Both the position numbers and the translations under genes were made by a program. A stretch of 8,990 bases of DNA, taken from assembly GCA_003819755.1 (NCBI GenBank), contig RPQK01000274.1, forward strand, positions 1 to 8,990. Direction: 5' to 3'. This document shows, piece after piece, positions 1-5,458 of the stretch (position 1 is the stretch's first letter; the number at the start of each line of letters is the position of its first letter). The notes under the pieces are model-generated. The model was given only the letters and a program-made list of their open reading frames with translations, was not told the DNA's origin and searched no databases. Origin of the DNA: Acidobacteriota bacterium (GTDB lineage Bacteria; Acidobacteriota; UBA6911; RPQK01).

Positions 1-288
1 AGCACGAATGGGTCTCGCTCCGGCACGCGTCCGACGCGCTCCCCGTCCGCTGACGGTCCGCAAAAAACGCTGCGCTTGCGGCTCTGTTCGATCCTGCTGG
101 TTCCGAGATGTGTATAAAGTGCAGGGCAGAGGGAGTCCGATGCTTTATCAGGACTACCGGCGACGCCGCACTCCATATGGCTGGGTGCCTCCACCTCCAG
201 TTTCGATTTTTTCTCCAAATGGGTTTGCATCACACCCAAATCCGGGTTGGCCCTTTGTTTTTTCGTCACTCTGTGGTTTAGTTTGCGC
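1..288. other. Hairpin-rich non-coding spacer upstream of the epimerase
   Basis: I see no credible gene here. The short open frames on both strands resemble no protein and run into the epimerase region. The stretch instead holds a row of small stem-loops: CCGTC/GACGG at 43-56 (4-nt loop), CCGCAA/TTGCGG at 58-81 (12-nt loop), and AGTCC-GAT/ATC-A-GGACT at 134-155 (5-nt loop, one bulged base). Just after the last one, GCACTCCATAT (168-178) matches a block inside the inverted-repeat element near 1720-1730. Seen directly: the hairpins and the shared block. Inferred: this is a repetitive intergenic element rather than a dedicated regulatory leader. A convincing promoter for the epimerase is not visible; the bases before its ATG are T-rich but match the -10/-35 consensus poorly. 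Confidence 0.5.
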
Positions 289-1257
289 ATGAAAGTGTTC
301 ATTACGGGGGGCGCGGGTTTCATCGGCTCGCACCTGGCAGGCTACCTTCTCGAACAAGGAAAGCAGGTCTTCGTGCTCGACGATTTGTCGACCGGCGCTA
401 TTGAGAACATCGTGCACCTCAAGGGGAACCCGGCTTTCCATTACCAGATCGACAGCATCATGAACATCCCGGCAGCCGCCGAGCTGGTAGACCGGTGCGA
501 CATCGTCTACCATCTTGCGGCAGCCGTCGGGGTCAGACTGATCGTCGAGAGCCCGGTCCGCACCATCGAGACCAACATTCGGGGGACCGAGATAATTCTC
601 GACCTGGCAAACAAGAAGAAGAAGAAAGTGATCGTCACCTCCACCTCGGAGGTTTATGGGAAGTCGTCAAAAGTCCCTTTCACGGAAACAGACGACCTGG
701 TTCTCGGCTCGACAGATAAAGGGCGTTGGAGCTATGCCTGCAGCAAGGCGATCGACGAGTTCCTGGCCCTGGCTTACTGGCGCGAAAAGCGTCTCCCGGT
801 CGTGGTGGTGCGCCTGTTCAACACGGTCGGCCCCAGACAAACCGGACAGTATGGAATGGTCTTGCCGAACTTCGTTCGCCAAGCCCTCAGCGGTGAACCC
901 ATCACGGTGTTCGGCAACGGGCTTCAGTCCCGCTGCTTTTCCCATGTCGCCGATATAGTGCGGGCACTGAACGACCTCTCGCAGCAATCACAAGCGGTCG
1001 GACAAGTGTTTAACATCGGCTCCGATGAGGAGGTGACAATCCTTCAATTGGCCGAACGTGTGAAGTCGGCTTGCCGCAGCTCCTCCGAAATAAAAATGAT
1101 CCCTTACGAGAAGGCTTACGGATCGGGATTCGAAGACATGCAGCGACGTGTGCCGGATATCTCGAAGGTCCGTCAGCTGATCGGCTACCGGCCCACATAT
1201 AACCTCGACCAGATCATCGCGAGCGTGGTCGAGCACGAGAGATCACTTCTTAGGTGA
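289..1257 (+). CDS. NAD-dependent epimerase/dehydratase (extended SDR, nucleotide-sugar type)
   Basis: A 322-residue extended short-chain dehydrogenase/reductase, about the usual length of nucleotide-sugar 4-epimerases, dehydratases and UDP-glucuronate decarboxylases. The Rossmann dinucleotide motif TGGAGFIG is at residues 6-13, with acidic VLDD (29-32) at the end of strand 2, typical of NAD binding. Active-site Ser/Thr lie in TSTSEVYG (117-124), and the catalytic YxxxK is Y149-ACS-K153. RLFNTVGPRQTGQYGMVLP (about 175-193) and the R-C-F-S-H-V-A-D-I segment are conserved sugar-nucleotide subdomain features. The substrate cannot be told from the sequence; the product would feed a surface polysaccharide, glycolipid or glycosylated metabolite. 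The frame is open 14 codons further upstream, but the family fold begins MKVFITGG, so the ATG at 289 is chosen although no Shine-Dalgarno precedes it. It stands alone on this strand; the msrB remnant starts at its stop codon. Confidence 0.92.
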   Translation: MKVFITGGAGFIGSHLAGYLLEQGKQVFVLDDLSTGAIENIVHLKGNPAFHYQIDSIMNIPAAAELVDRCDIVYHLAAAVGVRLIVESPVRTIETNIRGTEIILDLANKKKKKVIVTSTSEVYGKSSKVPFTETDDLVLGSTDKGRWSYACSKAIDEFLALAYWREKRLPVVVVRLFNTVGPRQTGQYGMVLPNFVRQALSGEPITVFGNGLQSRCFSHVADIVRALNDLSQQSQAVGQVFNIGSDEEVTILQLAERVKSACRSSSEIKMIPYEKAYGSGFEDMQRRVPDISKVRQLIGYRPTYNLDQIIASVVEHERSLLR

Positions 1258-1424
1258 AACTCGAGCGCAGCGGAATTGATACAGTAGCGCTTGTGTGAAG
1301 GGCCCGGCCCGTCATCAACGTGCCCCAAATGAGCTTCGCACCGGCTGCACAGCACCTCGGTGCGTCGCATCAAAACGTCTTCATGGAGGCCCTGGGCGGC
1401 CGGAAAAAGGGCTCCTCCAAAGCT
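1257..1424 (-). pseudogene. msrB: Remnant of methionine-R-sulfoxide reductase B (C-terminal part)
   Basis: Read on the minus strand from 1370 down to 1257 the frame gives MRRTEVLCSRCEAHLGHV, then DDGPGPSHKRYCINSAALEF. This is unmistakably the C-terminal third of MsrB, the enzyme that reduces methionine-(R)-sulfoxide in proteins. One zinc-binding CxxC (CSRC) and the catalytic-Cys motif RYCINSAAL are present. The normal GHVFxDGP is shortened by one residue to GHVDDGP, an in-frame loss. Upstream, to about 1424, the frame (SFGGALFPAAQ...) only loosely resembles the preceding GWPSF segment. The N-terminal half with the other zinc CxxC is absent. At the 3' end no stop follows the family's natural C-terminus: the frame runs on antisense into the epimerase gene. 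A decayed leftover from an earlier gene order is the best explanation. Homology of 1257-1370 is strong; the upstream limit is uncertain. Confidence 0.8.
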
Positions 1425-1576
1425 TTGTCGCGAAATTTCAGAAGATCGAGGCAAAACCTCAAGCCGATGACGAGACTCCCGGGAGGCCGCGCTTTTAGAC
1501 TAACGCGCTAGTTACAGACACTTGCAGGCCACGGAGAGTTGTTCCCTTTCCCGATTGAAAAAACGTCCGGGTCTGA

Positions 1577-1599
1577 GGCGCAACTCCGTGGTTGTCGCC
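1577..1599. repeat. Bulged 8-bp hairpin
   Basis: GGCGCAAC (1577-1584) pairs with GTTG-t-CGCC (1591-1599) around the 6-nt loop TCCGTG, with one bulged T. It resembles the bulged 8-bp hairpin at 134-155 in architecture, though not in stem sequence. Confidence 0.5.
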
Positions 1600-1638
1600 A
1601 GTTTCAGAAACGGGATTACTTCGAAGCTGTCAGGACCG

Positions 1639-1736
1639 TACCGATACGGAGTGCGCCGGCGCAAGGGCAGCTCCAGCTCTTTCGACCCCCGTTCGAGCTG
1701 AAGCGCTCCAAGGCGGTGGCGCACTCCATATCGGTA
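1639..1736. repeat. 98-bp inverted-repeat (REP/MITE-like) element
   Basis: The 19-bp left end (1639-1657, TACCGATACGGAGTGCGCC) is the reverse complement of the right end (1718-1736) with one mismatch. Further inward a CAGCTC (1675-1680) pairs with GAGCTG (1695-1700) around a C-rich turn, so the whole 98 bp can fold as one long bulged hairpin. It contains no transposase and no meaningful open frame. The core GCACTCC recurs at 168-174 and 1778-1784. Such a compact palindromic element fits a REP-like or miniature non-autonomous repeat. I see no clear target-site duplication, so mobility is inferred, not shown. Confidence 0.65.
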
Positions 1737-1796
1737 AGGGTGCGGGCACTTTTCAATTCTCTCACAACTCGAGACTGCACTCCGATATCCCAGAGG

Positions 1797-1846
1797 CTGC
1801 GATGGGTGATGTCGCAGACCGCTGCCGGACACACTTCGCCGGCAGC
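1797..1846. repeat. Two adjacent perfect hairpins
   Basis: CTGCGA (1797-1802) pairs with TCGCAG (1812-1817) around a 9-nt loop. Three bases later GCTGCCGG (1821-1828) pairs perfectly with CCGGCAGC (1839-1846) around a 10-nt loop. No T-run follows the second stem on the plus strand, so it does not look like a classic intrinsic terminator. The pair lies about 50 bases beyond the stop of the minus-strand AraC gene and could still slow or stop that transcript. Confidence 0.5.
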
Positions 1847-1892
1847 AGTTGCGGGCGGATGAGACTGGGTAATTGGGGACTGAAGAGATCCA

Positions 1893-2276
1893 CTAGGGCC
1901 GACAAGCCTTCTTGTAATTCATTGGCGTACGGTTCGTATACCGTTTGAAGGCGCGGCCGAAAGTCCGAAGATCATTGAAACCGACAGCAAATGCGACCTC
2001 ACAGATGGAACGGTCCTTCTCCTGGATCATGTCAATGGCTTTGGCAACCCGAATTCGGCGAAGCCAATCGCTGAATGGGATGCCGACTTTACGGTGAAAG
2101 AATGTTGAGAAATAACTGGTCTCCATCGCCGCCACGCCAGCAGCATCTGTCAGCGAAATCGGTTCGGCCCAGTTCTTCTCGACATACTCTCTGACTCGCT
2201 TGAGGGGCGGGTAGTACATAAACGCCCTGTCGTTTCCCGGAATTGAGACAACAAACTCCGATTCCATATTCTCCAT
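1893..2276 (-). CDS. Minimal AraC-family DNA-binding protein
   Basis: A 127-residue protein that is almost only an AraC/XylS DNA-binding domain; typical family members are 250-300 residues with a separate sensor domain. About 20 N-terminal residues of no recognised fold precede the domain. Helix-turn-helix 1 lies around 38-62 (ISLTDAAGVAA then SYFSTFF) and helix-turn-helix 2 around 89-113, with the hallmark VGFNDLRTFGRAFKRYTNRTP (98-118). It is clearly paralogous to the DNA-binding part of the divergent PilZ-AraC gene: SYFSxFF, GxPFxDWLxxIRVA are shared. The ATG is preceded by AAGGGG with a 6-nt gap, which supports this start. Without a sensor it may act as a constitutive binder, a partner or competitor of its paralogue, or be regulated by its amount. 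Targets are unknown. Confidence 0.88.
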   Translation of the reverse strand: MENMESEFVVSIPGNDRAFMYYPPLKRVREYVEKNWAEPISLTDAAGVAAMETSYFSTFFHRKVGIPFSDWLRRIRVAKAIDMIQEKDRSICEVAFAVGFNDLRTFGRAFKRYTNRTPMNYKKACRP

Positions 2277-2295
2277 GCGAAACCCCTTGGCTGAT

Positions 2296-2307
2296 GGGGG
2301 ATCCCCC
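2296..2307. promoter_or_regulatory. 12-bp G/C palindrome GGGGGATCCCCC
   Basis: A perfect 12-bp palindrome, extended on the right by three more C, lying 20 bases before the ATG of the minus-strand AraC gene. In that gene's mRNA it would form in the 5' leader just ahead of the Shine-Dalgarno sequence. It could be an operator or an RNA hairpin, but the 2-nt or smaller turn makes a hairpin poor. A regulatory role is inference from position only. Confidence 0.3.
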
Positions 2308-2349
2308 CCCGTTTGGACTTTGTGGTTTTGTAGTAGAGGACAACAACTC

Positions 2350-2371
2350 TTGTTACTATTATTAATAGCAG
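2350..2371. promoter_or_regulatory. Candidate operator, copy 1
   Basis: AT-rich island in otherwise GC-rich DNA. It contains the perfect 13-bp dyad CTATTA-T-TAATAG (2356-2368), overlapping a looser TGTTA-N7-TAATA dyad (2351-2367). The block recurs 312 bp downstream with 3 mismatches. Its location between two divergent regulator genes suggests a binding site, possibly for one of them; this is inferred. Confidence 0.45.
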
Positions 2372-2500
2372 ATGACTTGTATGACTTTTAATCTACATAG
2401 AAATCTGTCGCATCTTTCCAAACAAATGACACCGCCAGGCGGGGGAGAAGGCATGAAACAGTTTCGCGAGGCCGGCTTCCTGAGAGGCATGGTTCGCTTC
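2350..2500 (+). repeat. Diverged duplicate of the PilZ-AraC leader and gene start
   Basis: This stretch resembles 2662-2850, upstream of and into the PilZ-AraC gene, in the same order on the same strand. Shared blocks are a 22-bp block (19 of 22 identical; 2350-2371 versus 2662-2683), TCTGTCG plus flanks (2404 versus 2713), then GAGAGGC (2482 versus 2827) and GGTTCGCTT (2491 versus 2841). In the functional copy the last two blocks encode the PilZ RxxxR region. Offsets differ by only 3 bases up to TCTGTCG and then by about 33, implying deletions in the left copy. Resemblance may begin earlier, at TTGTAG (near 2328). The left copy has lost the rest of the gene. Similarity was judged by eye, so the limits are approximate. 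Confidence 0.55.
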
Positions 2501-2557
2501 GCCTCTGCTGGTACCCGGCTTCAACGGCTTACCACGACGGGAACCTCCACACCCTGA
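2453..2557 (+). CDS. Small open frame (34 aa), probably the truncated start of a PilZ-AraC copy
   Basis: An ATG preceded by a strong GGAGAAGG Shine-Dalgarno opens a 34-codon frame ending in TGA. The product is basic and has no transmembrane segment, signal peptide or known motif. Its middle, R-G-M-V-R-F-A-S, lies where the duplicated DNA matches the segment encoding RRRSVRF of the neighbouring PilZ domain. I therefore read it as a decayed, frame-disturbed remnant that kept its ribosome-binding site, rather than an independent small protein. A real leader peptide cannot be excluded. Confidence 0.3.
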   Translation: MKQFREAGFLRGMVRFASAGTRLQRLTTTGTSTP

Positions 2558-2661
2558 AACAAACACAACGTGGGTCCATTCCCCCGATGGCTGGATGTCC
2601 TCCATCCCGGGCTCTCCCTGGTTTTGGCCTGTGATGTTGTAGCAAAAGTCAACAGCCGATG

Positions 2662-2683
2662 TTGTTACTAGTATTAACAGGAG
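2662..2683. promoter_or_regulatory. Candidate operator, copy 2 (upstream of PilZ-AraC)
   Basis: Second copy of the 22-bp block, here carrying the dyad TGTTA-CTAGTAT-TAACA (2663-2679). It lies about 110 bases before the chosen start of the PilZ-AraC gene, so it could control that gene, plausibly by autoregulation. A TATAAG (2692-2697) nine bases downstream could be a -10 element, but no well-spaced -35 accompanies it. Confidence 0.45.
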
Positions 2684-2790
2684 CAAAGGTGTATAAGTTA
2701 AAGCAAACACGGTCTGTCGAATCTTCCCATAGCGAATGCCAGTCAACCTTGTGGAAGGCGCTTGCTTCCCCGGGCAGGGACAGGGGACGT

Positions 2791-3534
2791 ATGAACGAGT
2801 TATCGCCTGGCACGTTGGGCGTTGCCGAGAGGCGTCGATCGGTTCGCTTTCGGTCGCTTTCGCAGGCACACGTCTTCGTGACGAGTTCTCCCGACGCGCC
2901 CGCACAGCTCGTCCAGGTACTGGATGTGTCAGCCGGTGGAATTCGCCTGTCTTTTGACACGCGGCCCCCGACCGTAGGTACCGCCCTCACGGTAAGGATA
3001 GGCGCACATCTAAGCCTTTACGGTGAAATCTTCCGTGTTGTCCCAGGGAAAGACCGGTACAGCGTAGCGCTCAGACTAGAGGCTTCGGAATGGGGGGCCA
3101 AGAAGAAATTATCCGACCAACTTGCCGGGAAACTGTTCGGCACTCCCTGGTCCTTCGAACTGCACGGCTTGAAATGTGATCCTTTCAAGGCGGATGTCCG
3201 ACTTCGTGCGCTCAGGCTCCTGGTCTATCGGTATCCCAAGAAACGGCTGACCTTGGAAGAGGCGGCCCACCTCACCGGACTGGGCGTCTCATATTTCTCG
3301 TCTTTTTTCCGGCGGACGACGGGCGTGCCTTTTCGGGATTGGCTCAACTGGATCCGCGTGGCCCGGTCGATCATCCTGCTCTCGAGCAATGATCACTCAG
3401 TAAAGGCCGTCGCATATTTGGCCGGGTTTAACAATGTCCGCTCCTTCGAACGCCTGTTCCGGCAGCACACGAGCTTGACGCCCCGTCAGTTCAAGCAGCT
3501 TCAGAATCCCAATCCGAAACGCGCGGCGGCATGA
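2791..3534 (+). CDS. PilZ-AraC fusion transcription regulator
   Basis: A 247-residue protein with two domains. Residues about 12-98 form a PilZ domain, the cyclic-di-GMP receptor fold. Both ligand motifs are intact: RxxxR as R15-RSV-R19, and D/N-x-S-x-x-G as DVSAGG (45-50), followed by the expected beta-barrel strands. Residues about 133-237 form an AraC-type double helix-turn-helix with LTLEEAAHLTGLGVSYFS (153-170) and AGFNNVRSFERLFRQHTSLTP (211-231). The predicted role is a cytoplasmic transcription factor whose DNA binding responds to c-di-GMP; target genes are unknown. The frame is open to an ATG at 2659, but the extra 44 residues have no domain and that ATG overlaps the operator-like site. 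The ATG at 2791 has AGGGG four bases upstream and starts just before the PilZ fold. It is divergent from its minimal paralogue and converges on the carrier-protein operon 70 bases away. Confidence 0.88.
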   Translation: MNELSPGTLGVAERRRSVRFRSLSQAHVFVTSSPDAPAQLVQVLDVSAGGIRLSFDTRPPTVGTALTVRIGAHLSLYGEIFRVVPGKDRYSVALRLEASEWGAKKKLSDQLAGKLFGTPWSFELHGLKCDPFKADVRLRALRLLVYRYPKKRLTLEEAAHLTGLGVSYFSSFFRRTTGVPFRDWLNWIRVARSIILLSSNDHSVKAVAYLAGFNNVRSFERLFRQHTSLTPRQFKQLQNPNPKRAAA

Positions 3535-3604
3535 GTGACGACTCCTGGGCCCCCCGATCTGGGACACCGTGACCACCGTTTGTCCGCTCTGCCGAAGTTG
3601 TACG

Positions 3605-3868
3605 CTAAAGCCGGTTCAAAACCAGGGTCCGAACAGCAGCAATGGTTTCGAAGTTCTTTAGAACAAGATCGTCGGGGCGGAGGGTAACGCCGAAAGTGTT
3701 TTCGACAAAGCCGACTAACTGGAGAATCCCGACGGAATCGATGATCGATTCCTGAAAAAGACGGCTTTCAGGCGTCAGCTCGACTTCGGTCCGGTCGTAC
3801 AGAAACTGCTTTCGGATGAAAGCGAGCAAAGCTTGATCGATGGCAGAAGGCTCGGAGTTCGTCGTCAT
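3605..3868 (-). CDS. Acyl/peptidyl carrier protein (candidate prolyl carrier)
   Basis: An 87-residue stand-alone carrier protein of the phosphopantetheine-binding family. The attachment serine is S45 in SIIDSVGILQLVGFVE (41-56), where D-S-V-G replaces the D-S-L of fatty-acid ACP; such variants are common in specialised carrier proteins. It needs 4'-phosphopantetheine added by a transferase not encoded here. It is the last gene of the minus-strand operon, and its ATG overlaps the adenylation gene's TGA (ATGA, 4 bases), so the two are translationally coupled. By context it would receive the adenylated amino acid, most likely L-proline, and present it to the dehydrogenase, as PltL or AnaD do. 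The alternative is a carrier for another small acyl group used in surface polymer modification. I see no convincing terminator in the 70-base convergent spacer after it. Confidence 0.88.
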   Translation of the reverse strand: MTTNSEPSAIDQALLAFIRKQFLYDRTEVELTPESRLFQESIIDSVGILQLVGFVENTFGVTLRPDDLVLKNFETIAAVRTLVLNRL

Positions 3869-5451
3869 AGGCTAGTTTTTTTCTGGTCCTGAGGAAAGCC
3901 CCCGGAGATCAGTTGTTTCTTGTCAATTTTGCCCGAGGAAGTGCGGGGCAGCGAAGACCGAATCTCCACAACGTCCGGCACCATGTAGCGCGGCAGGCGT
4001 TCCAGGCAATGACTCTTCAGCCCGCTCTCCCCGGCCACGGCACCAGGCTTTAGAACCACAACCGCCTTGATCAGGTTCCCGAACTGCTCGTCAGGGACCG
4101 GAACAGCCGCGGCAATCTCGACGGCGGGGTGGGCGTAAAGGACCGCTTCGATCTCCCCCAACTCGATCCGGTACCCCCGGCTCTTGATCATCTCGTCTCG
4201 CCGGCCGAGGAAGAGGAGGTTGCCATCGTCCAGTTGTTTGACCACATCGCCCGTTCGATAGTAGACGTTGGATTTTCCCTCCAACTCGACATCCGCCATC
4301 ACCTCCCGGGTCTTTTCGGGCATACCCCAATAACCGCTCATCAGGGTGGCGCCCCGGACATACAGCTCCCCTTCTTCGCCGGGCGTCACGCGTCTGCGCT
4401 CGGGATCCAGGACCGCTACTTCACAGCCGGCGCACTGTTTCCCGATCGGGATCGTCACGGAGTCGTCATCCGGGACTCGCTCGACGGGGTAGAACGTGCA
4501 CACATTGGTCTCCGTCGGACCGTAGAGATTGTAGTATTCGGGTCCAGGAAGGAGTTGCACCAGCTGGCGAAGGAACTTGACCGGGAAAACCTCACCCGCG
4601 AACAGAATGGTTCTCAAAGCATCCAGCTTCCGGCTTTCGAGCTGTCCGTGCAGAACCAGCCGGGTCAAGACCGACGGGACCGAGTACCAGACGGTGATTC
4701 TCTCTTCTTCCATGAAGCGGGACAGTTCAAGCGGGAAGATCGAGACATCGGGTGGAACCAGAACCGTGCAGGCGCCCGCACTGGCCGCAGCAAAGATGTC
4801 GAAAATCGAAAGATCGAAGTGAAGCGGCGCATGATTCGAGAGCCGATCAACGCTGGTCAGCCCGAACTCCGAGGCGGCCCAGTCAACAAAGCTCAAGGCT
4901 GCCCGGTGACTGATCATGACGCCTTTTGGAAAGCCAGTAGACCCGGACGTGTAGAGGATGTACGCCTGGTCCTCCGCATTCCCCGGCCGCTCCATCGGTT
5001 CACTCTCCTGACGCAGCACCTCGGCCCAGGGAACCTGGCACGCCCGGTTCGTTCCTTCCCCTTCTCCCTCCGTCAGCAAAACGACTTTGAGAAACCTGTT
5101 ATCCGATAGGTCGAGACTCTTGAGCTTCTCGGATGTGGTAATCAGCCCGTCAGTCCGGCAGTTGTCCAGGATATAGGAGGCCCTTCGGGCGGGGGCCAGC
5201 GGGTCAATGGGGACATAGCTCGCCCCGAGCTTGAGGATCCCGTAGAGGACAACGACAGCGACGGCCGACTTGTCCATGTAAAGTGCCACCCGGTCGCCCT
5301 GCCCCAAACCGAGGCTCTTCAGCGTTCGCGCCACTTGATTGGAAAGGCATTCCAATTCGAGATAGGACAGTTCCGTACCCCGGAACCTGACAGCCGGCCG
5401 GTCAGGGAAACAAGAGGCGGCGTTGGTTAGAAGTTGATCCAGAAGTTTCAT
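3865..5451 (-). CDS. Stand-alone amino-acid adenylation enzyme, predicted L-proline-specific (PltF/AnaC-like)
   Basis: A 528-residue member of the ANL adenylate-forming superfamily; it activates a carboxylate with ATP and loads it on a carrier thiol. Core motifs are complete: A3 P-loop YTSGSTGFPKG (167-177), A4 HFDLSIFD (211-218), A5 NLYGPTET (308-315), A7 YRTGD (398-402), A8 GRRDEMIKSRGYRIELGEIE (416-435), and the A10 lysine K508 in SSGKID. Aligning to the GrsA Phe pocket by these motifs gives D213, L214, F217, Y256, L283, A285, L309, V317, C318, K508. D-L-F-Y-L-A-L-V-C-K is the type I recall for free-standing proline enzymes of pyrrole and anatoxin pathways. There is no condensation or thiolation domain; the separate carrier overlaps the gene by 4 bases. 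GAGGA before the ATG overlaps the end of the dehydrogenase spacer. The alternative is an exosortase-cluster type AMP ligase. The enzyme class is certain; the proline call is good but unproven. Confidence 0.9.
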   Translation of the reverse strand: MKLLDQLLTNAASCFPDRPAVRFRGTELSYLELECLSNQVARTLKSLGLGQGDRVALYMDKSAVAVVVLYGILKLGASYVPIDPLAPARRASYILDNCRTDGLITTSEKLKSLDLSDNRFLKVVLLTEGEGEGTNRACQVPWAEVLRQESEPMERPGNAEDQAYILYTSGSTGFPKGVMISHRAALSFVDWAASEFGLTSVDRLSNHAPLHFDLSIFDIFAAASAGACTVLVPPDVSIFPLELSRFMEEERITVWYSVPSVLTRLVLHGQLESRKLDALRTILFAGEVFPVKFLRQLVQLLPGPEYYNLYGPTETNVCTFYPVERVPDDDSVTIPIGKQCAGCEVAVLDPERRRVTPGEEGELYVRGATLMSGYWGMPEKTREVMADVELEGKSNVYYRTGDVVKQLDDGNLLFLGRRDEMIKSRGYRIELGEIEAVLYAHPAVEIAAAVPVPDEQFGNLIKAVVVLKPGAVAGESGLKSHCLERLPRYMVPDVVEIRSSLPRTSSGKIDKKQLISGGFPQDQKKTSL

Positions 5452-5458
5452 TTCCTCG

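Larger units (their letters stand above)
1425..1892. other. Non-coding spacer with a chain of stem-loops
   Basis: About 470 bases without a recognisable gene between the msrB remnant and the small AraC gene. Short open frames exist on both strands, but they run through the inverted repeats and look like no protein. From left to right it holds a bulged 8-bp hairpin (1577-1599), a 98-bp inverted-repeat element (1639-1736), a further GCACTCC copy (1778-1784), and two back-to-back hairpins (1797-1817 and 1821-1846). No tRNA or rRNA is recognisable. It could be a cluster of REP-like repeats or a structured RNA; the sequence alone does not decide. Confidence 0.5.

Noticed and set aside
105..117. 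GAGATGTGTATAA matches the inner part of a transposase-based sequencing adapter
   Set aside because: Only 13 bases match exactly; the expected GAGACAG continuation and the full adapter prefix are absent. A true adapter would match fully, so chance or a native repeat is more likely.
8..292. 94-codon plus-strand frame and an overlapping minus-strand frame (154-513)
   Set aside because: No domain, no ribosome site and heavy overlap with hairpins or with the epimerase coding sequence.
1295..1511. Plus-strand short frames (63-67 codons) over the msrB remnant
   Set aside because: The minus strand of the same bases carries clear MsrB homology, so these are antisense artefacts.
2659..2790. N-terminal extension of the PilZ-AraC protein from ATG 2659
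   Set aside because: The ATG sits against the operator-like dyad, the 44 residues have no fold, and ATG 2791 has a better ribosome site just ahead of the PilZ domain.
3535..3604. Possible terminator between the convergent PilZ-AraC and carrier-protein genes
   Set aside because: Only weak, mismatched pairings (around GGACACCGTGACC) and no T-run were found.
4129..5109. 326-codon open frame on the plus strand
   Set aside because: It lies entirely antisense to the adenylation gene, whose motifs are complete, and its translation resembles no family. It is a shadow caused by GC-rich codon use.
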